Assembly: GCA_029781465.1 (NCBI GenBank)
Contig: JAKOWQ010000069.1
Location: 1 to 8,598 of the forward strand
Length of the DNA stretch: 8,598 bases
From: Pseudomonadota bacterium
Lineage (GTDB): Bacteria; Pseudomonadota; Alphaproteobacteria; Sphingomonadales; Sphingomonadaceae
Direction: 5' to 3'
Position numbers and translations under genes: made by a program. The notes under the pieces are model-generated. The model was not told where the DNA came from. It saw nothing but the letters and a program-made list of their open reading frames with translations, and did not search any database. Below are positions 6,334 to 8,598 of this stretch, piece after piece; position 1 is the stretch's first letter, and each line of letters begins with the position of its first letter.

Positions 6334-6732
6334 CTACGTCAGTCGTTCCAGCACGCCCTTGCGCTTGACGATATGCTTGTAATCCCACTGAATGTCGCGG
6401 GCCTTGCCGAGCCAGCGGCATAGATCGACCGGATTGATCGCTGCCGCATCGGTGTAGAAGACCGAGGCATCCTTGAACTTCCCGCCGAAGACGTCCAGCA
6501 CGGGCTCGCCAAAATCGGCGCCGCTCCAGAACATCAGTCTGACGCCCGGCTTCTGCTTGCTGTAACCCACCACCGGGTTGCCATCGAGGAACCAGACCGG
6601 GTGGCCGTGCCAGACCTTGCTTTCCGCATCGGGCAGGGCGGCGTCGATCTGCGCGCGCAACAAGCTGAAAATCGCCTGATCGGCCGGTGCGAATCCGGCG
6701 TGATAGGCGTCGATTTCCGGGGCGAGGTTCAT
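6334..6732 (-). CDS. DUF1801 family protein
   Basis: A 132-residue protein of the DUF1801 family (the YdhG/YjbR-like fold). Family traits are the amphipathic first helix (IDAYHAGFAPADQAIFSLLR, 7-26) and the block SKVWHGHPVWFLDGNPVVGY (38-57), where a short strand precedes the conserved W..P.... A third block, KPGVRLMFWSGADF (61-74), precedes a C-terminal helix. No enzymatic activity is known for the family. ATG 6732 overlaps the preceding VOC stop as ATGA. The GGAGGA in front is only one or two bases from the start, so coupled reinitiation rather than free initiation is likely. The gene ends in TAG, part of the next ribosome site. The length is normal for the family and no residues are visibly missing. 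Confidence 0.85.
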   Translation of the reverse strand: MNLAPEIDAYHAGFAPADQAIFSLLRAQIDAALPDAESKVWHGHPVWFLDGNPVVGYSKQKPGVRLMFWSGADFGEPVLDVFGGKFKDASVFYTDAAAINPVDLCRWLGKARDIQWDYKHIVKRKGVLERLT

Positions 6733-7142
6733 TCCTCCGCGCCTGACACCACCGCGGGGTCCATCCAGAACGGCTCCCAGATGTGGCCGTCGGGATCCTC
6801 GATCGTGCGCTGGAACATGAAGCCGTGGTCCTGCGGCGGGTTGACGTCGGCCGTCCCGCCGGCCGCCACGCCGGCTTCAACCAGAGCGTTGACTTCGTCC
6901 CTGCTCTCACAGCTCAGGGCCAGCGCGACCTCGCTCGAGCCCCGCGCGGGGATTGGCCGCGAAGTGAACAGGCGCCATTTTTCGTGGTTGAGGATCATCA
7001 CGTAGATCGTTTCGGACAGGACCATGCAGGCACCGGCATCGTCGCTGAACTGCGGATTGCAGGTGAAACCCAGCGCGGTGTAGAAGGCCTTGGCCCGGTC
7101 CAGATCGATCACCGGCAGGTTCACGAAGATCATTCTTGGCAT
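6729..7142 (-). CDS. Single-domain VOC family protein (glyoxalase-like)
   Basis: A 137-residue VOC protein with the usual two beta-alpha-beta-beta-beta units. It starts MPRMIFVNLPVIDLDRAKAF and continues FYTALGF (20-26), NPQFSDDAGACMVLSE (29-44) and the segment around SSEVALALS (69-77). The C-terminal DPDGHIWEPFWMDP (116-129) holds Glu123, the position of a metal ligand in true glyoxalases. The other ligands are not clear enough to claim glyoxalase I activity. It is the first structural gene after the repressor, 21 bases downstream, with GGGAG seven bases before ATG 7142. A second ATG nine bases further in (7133) would also be in frame but lacks the site. It is probably a small-molecule binding or lyase protein; the substrate is unknown. 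Confidence 0.87.
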   Translation of the reverse strand: MPRMIFVNLPVIDLDRAKAFYTALGFTCNPQFSDDAGACMVLSETIYVMILNHEKWRLFTSRPIPARGSSEVALALSCESRDEVNALVEAGVAAGGTADVNPPQDHGFMFQRTIEDPDGHIWEPFWMDPAVVSGAEE

Positions 7143-7163
7143 CGGTTTCTCCCAATGGTCCGG

Positions 7164-7793
7164 TTAGTTGCCGGTTGTGAACAGCAATTCGAAATAGCGG
7201 CGCAGGTGCAGCAGCTCCTCGCGCGCAAGCGCGGCGGCGTGCTCATCGTCCTGGGTCTTGGCGAGGACAAAGGCGCCCTGGATCACAGTCTGGGCGTGAC
7301 GCGCCAGGCTTGCCGCGGTCACCCCGGCTGTGCCGTGCCGGGCGATCGCGGCGGAAAGGTCTTGTTCAAGCGCATGGGCGTTGCCGAGAATGCTGGCCCC
7401 ACATGCCATGCGGATCGCCGCGCTGCTGCGAAATGCCTCCTGGACCATGGTTCCGGCAACACAGCTGAAGCTTTCGGCCGGACCCGAGATGAGCGCGATC
7501 CGCAGATCGACATAGCCCAGCACCCGCTCGAGCGGATCGTCGAGGTGATGAAACGGGGCGGCGGCAAAAAAGGCACTCGTCGATGCCGACCAATAGTTCG
7601 CCAAGGCGACGCCGAGCGCCTCCTTGGAAGGAAAATGATGGAAAAACGCGCCTTTGGTCACTCCCGCCGCGTGGCACAGCTGATCGAGCGAGGTTGCGGC
7701 AAAGCCCTGCTCGCGCACCAGGGCGACCCCGGCTTCAAGCAGTTTGGCCCGCGCACCCACGGGCTGTTCGCGAAAGGGCTGGTTGGGTATCAT
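7164..7793 (-). CDS. TetR family transcriptional repressor
   Basis: A TetR-type regulator of 209 residues counted from ATG 7793. The helix-turn-helix is textbook: TSLDQLCHAAGVTKGAFFHHF at about 34-54, after GARAKLLEAGVALVREQGF. The ligand domain (60-209) contains FSCVAGTMVQEAF with Cys111. A CxxG....E motif at this place occurs in the NemR-like branch, whose members sense electrophiles through cysteine. Cys40 and Cys131 are also present. Three starts are possible. TTG 7829 sits in the proposed -35 box and is unlikely, and ATG 7805 lies inside the operator. ATG 7793 falls where the transcript should begin and is preferred, although it has no spaced ribosome site. As first gene of the operon the regulator probably represses itself and the seven genes below it. 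The cysteine-sensing idea is inference. Confidence 0.9.
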   Translation of the reverse strand: MIPNQPFREQPVGARAKLLEAGVALVREQGFAATSLDQLCHAAGVTKGAFFHHFPSKEALGVALANYWSASTSAFFAAAPFHHLDDPLERVLGYVDLRIALISGPAESFSCVAGTMVQEAFRSSAAIRMACGASILGNAHALEQDLSAAIARHGTAGVTAASLARHAQTVIQGAFVLAKTQDDEHAAALAREELLHLRRYFELLFTTGN

Positions 7794-7800
7794 CCCCGGA

Positions 7801-7829
7801 TGCATACCGACCGGTTGGTATGCTCGCAA
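7801..7829 (-). promoter_or_regulatory. Putative promoter of the TetR-led operon
   Basis: On the minus strand TTGCGA (7829-7824) and TATGCA (7806-7801) are separated by exactly 17 bases. This gives a plausible sigma-70 -35 and -10 pair with moderate matches to consensus. The expected start point, about seven bases after the -10, falls at 7793-7794, on the preferred ATG, so the mRNA may be leaderless. The palindromic operator fills the spacer, which supports the assignment. No experimental start is known and other starts are possible. Confidence 0.5.
7802..7823. promoter_or_regulatory. Putative TetR operator (22-base palindrome)
   Basis: The core ATACCGACCGGTTGGTAT (7804-7821) is extended by GC on both sides. 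It reads the same on both strands except for one base pair, 7809 against 7816. Its length, two-fold symmetry and ACC/GGT half-sites match known TetR-family operators. It covers the spacer and part of the -10 box of the putative promoter, so a bound repressor would block polymerase. It lies about 58 bases before the divergent sensor gene at 7881 and could affect that gene too. I found no second copy in the window. Confidence 0.7.
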
Positions 7830-7880
7830 CCGGATTTTGCGTTAACCTGAAATTTTCCATGATCGGCTAGCACCTGGCCC

Positions 7881-8598
7881 ATGAGAGGGTTGTTCAAGCC
7901 GTTCCTGCGGTTGCTCGCCGCGATGATGCTTGCGTTGGGCATCGGATCGGCCGCGCATGGCGCGGTCCCGCTTGAAGGCTGCTTCGCTCCGCTTGGGCCG
8001 GCCTCCAGCGATGCCGAACGGGTGCTGGCGCCGCCTCCGGTATGGGATTGCACAAGCCCGCAAAACCAGCTGGGCACGGGCGATTTCGCGGCCCGACTGT
8101 TGTTCGCACCGGTCAAGGCAGACCCTGCCAATCCGCTGGTTCTGCGCTTTGCCAGCGTGTGGCAGGATCGTGCGAAGTTCGTTTTCCGCTATGCCGATGG
8201 TACGACGGCAAGCCTCGCGTTCAACTCGCGGCAGGCCTCGCGATACATGACGATCGGGGCAATCTTCGAACTGCCGATCCCCACCCATGCGGCGCCGCTC
8301 ACCGCGATCCATGTCGAGATCAAGGACAGCGCCAACCTGCGCGGAGTTTTGCTTGGCGCCACGCTGATGACCCGCAACGAGGCTGACCGGGTCACCGGCT
8401 GGTTGATCGCGCTCTATGCCGGATTTGCCGGACTGATCCTGGCGCTGGTGGTCTATAACCTGGCGTTCTGGGTTGCCCTTCGCGACCGCTTCCAGCTGGT
8501 CTATGCCCTGATGGCGGCTTCGCTTGCGGCCTATACATTCACGTCCTCCGGGGCGGCCTTGCTGGTCTTCGGCAATCTCGACAACAACGACCGCCTGC
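7881..8598 (+). CDS. 7TMR-DISM-type membrane signalling protein, N-terminal part only
   Basis: An open frame of 239 codons runs off the right edge without a stop. Residues 1-28 form a signal peptide: basic start MRGLFKPFLR, hydrophobic core LLAAMMLALGIG, and a likely cleavage site after AAHGA. A periplasmic region follows (about 29-170) with Cys34 and Cys57, possibly a disulfide, and a beta-rich part (VLRFASVWQDRAKFVFRYAD). Hydrophobic helices then begin at about 172-199 (WLIALYAGFAGLILALVVYN) and 205-228. This matches the 7TMR-DISM sensor layout: a signal-binding extracellular domain, then seven helices. The usual C-terminal output in such proteins is a GGDEF or histidine kinase domain, which lies outside the window. 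I remember similar sphingomonad proteins carrying GGDEF. There is no strong ribosome site before ATG 7881; the start is chosen because it gives the signal peptide a charged N-terminus. Confidence 0.75.
   Translation, partial: MRGLFKPFLRLLAAMMLALGIGSAAHGAVPLEGCFAPLGPASSDAERVLAPPPVWDCTSPQNQLGTGDFAARLLFAPVKADPANPLVLRFASVWQDRAKFVFRYADGTTASLAFNSRQASRYMTIGAIFELPIPTHAAPLTAIHVEIKDSANLRGVLLGATLMTRNEADRVTGWLIALYAGFAGLILALVVYNLAFWVALRDRFQLVYALMAASLAAYTFTSSGAALLVFGNLDNNDRL

Noticed and set aside
7824..7829. TTG 7829 as the start of the TetR gene
   Set aside because: It would add 12 residues encoded by the operator and -35 region, without a ribosome site and without resemblance to TetR N-termini.

Overview
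The window looks like chromosomal DNA of an alphaproteobacterium, most likely a sphingomonad (Novosphingobium, Sphingomonas or Erythrobacteraceae type). This rests on the high GC content, the strong G/C bias at third codon positions, the product types, and the remembered pairing of bolA with a small J-domain gene. It is an inference from composition and protein resemblance, not from a marker gene. Coding density is very high: no stretch over 300 bases lacks a gene, and I see no RNA gene, insertion sequence, CRISPR array or attachment site.

Left block (about 1-2957, minus strand): a tightly packed cluster, read from right to left. It holds a BolA-family protein, a pirin, a short-chain dehydrogenase/reductase (SDR), an epoxide-hydrolase-type alpha/beta hydrolase, and possibly the start of one more gene that leaves the window. 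The three junctions between the four complete genes are 4-base ATGA overlaps, so translation is probably coupled. A small J-domain protein with Cys/His pairs near its N-terminus (2998-3576, plus strand) diverges from bolA. Its stop codon directly abuts the stop codon of the convergent neighbour.

Central and right block (3577-7793, minus strand): an eight-gene cluster starting with a TetR-family repressor. After it come a one-domain VOC protein, a DUF1801 protein, a DUF1428 protein, a two-domain VOC protein (CFP30B-like), a glutathione S-transferase, a PhnB-like VOC protein and an AHSA1-type SRPBCC protein. Gaps are 41 bases or less and several junctions overlap by 4 bases. The gene content suggests handling of reactive or electrophilic small molecules through glutathione-linked and VOC chemistry. 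No substrate can be read from the sequence. Upstream of the repressor is a near-perfect 22-base palindrome filling the spacer of a plausible promoter, a good candidate for an autoregulatory operator. The predicted transcript would start at or next to the chosen ATG, so it may be leaderless.

Right edge (7881-8598, plus strand): a divergent gene begins with a signal peptide, a periplasmic sensor-like domain and the first membrane helices of a 7TMR-DISM-type signalling protein. Its output domain lies outside the window.

The most interesting item is the TetR-controlled detoxification-like operon with its operator. Its gene set resembles those I associate with ECF sigma factors, but here it is headed by a TetR repressor carrying a NemR-like cysteine.
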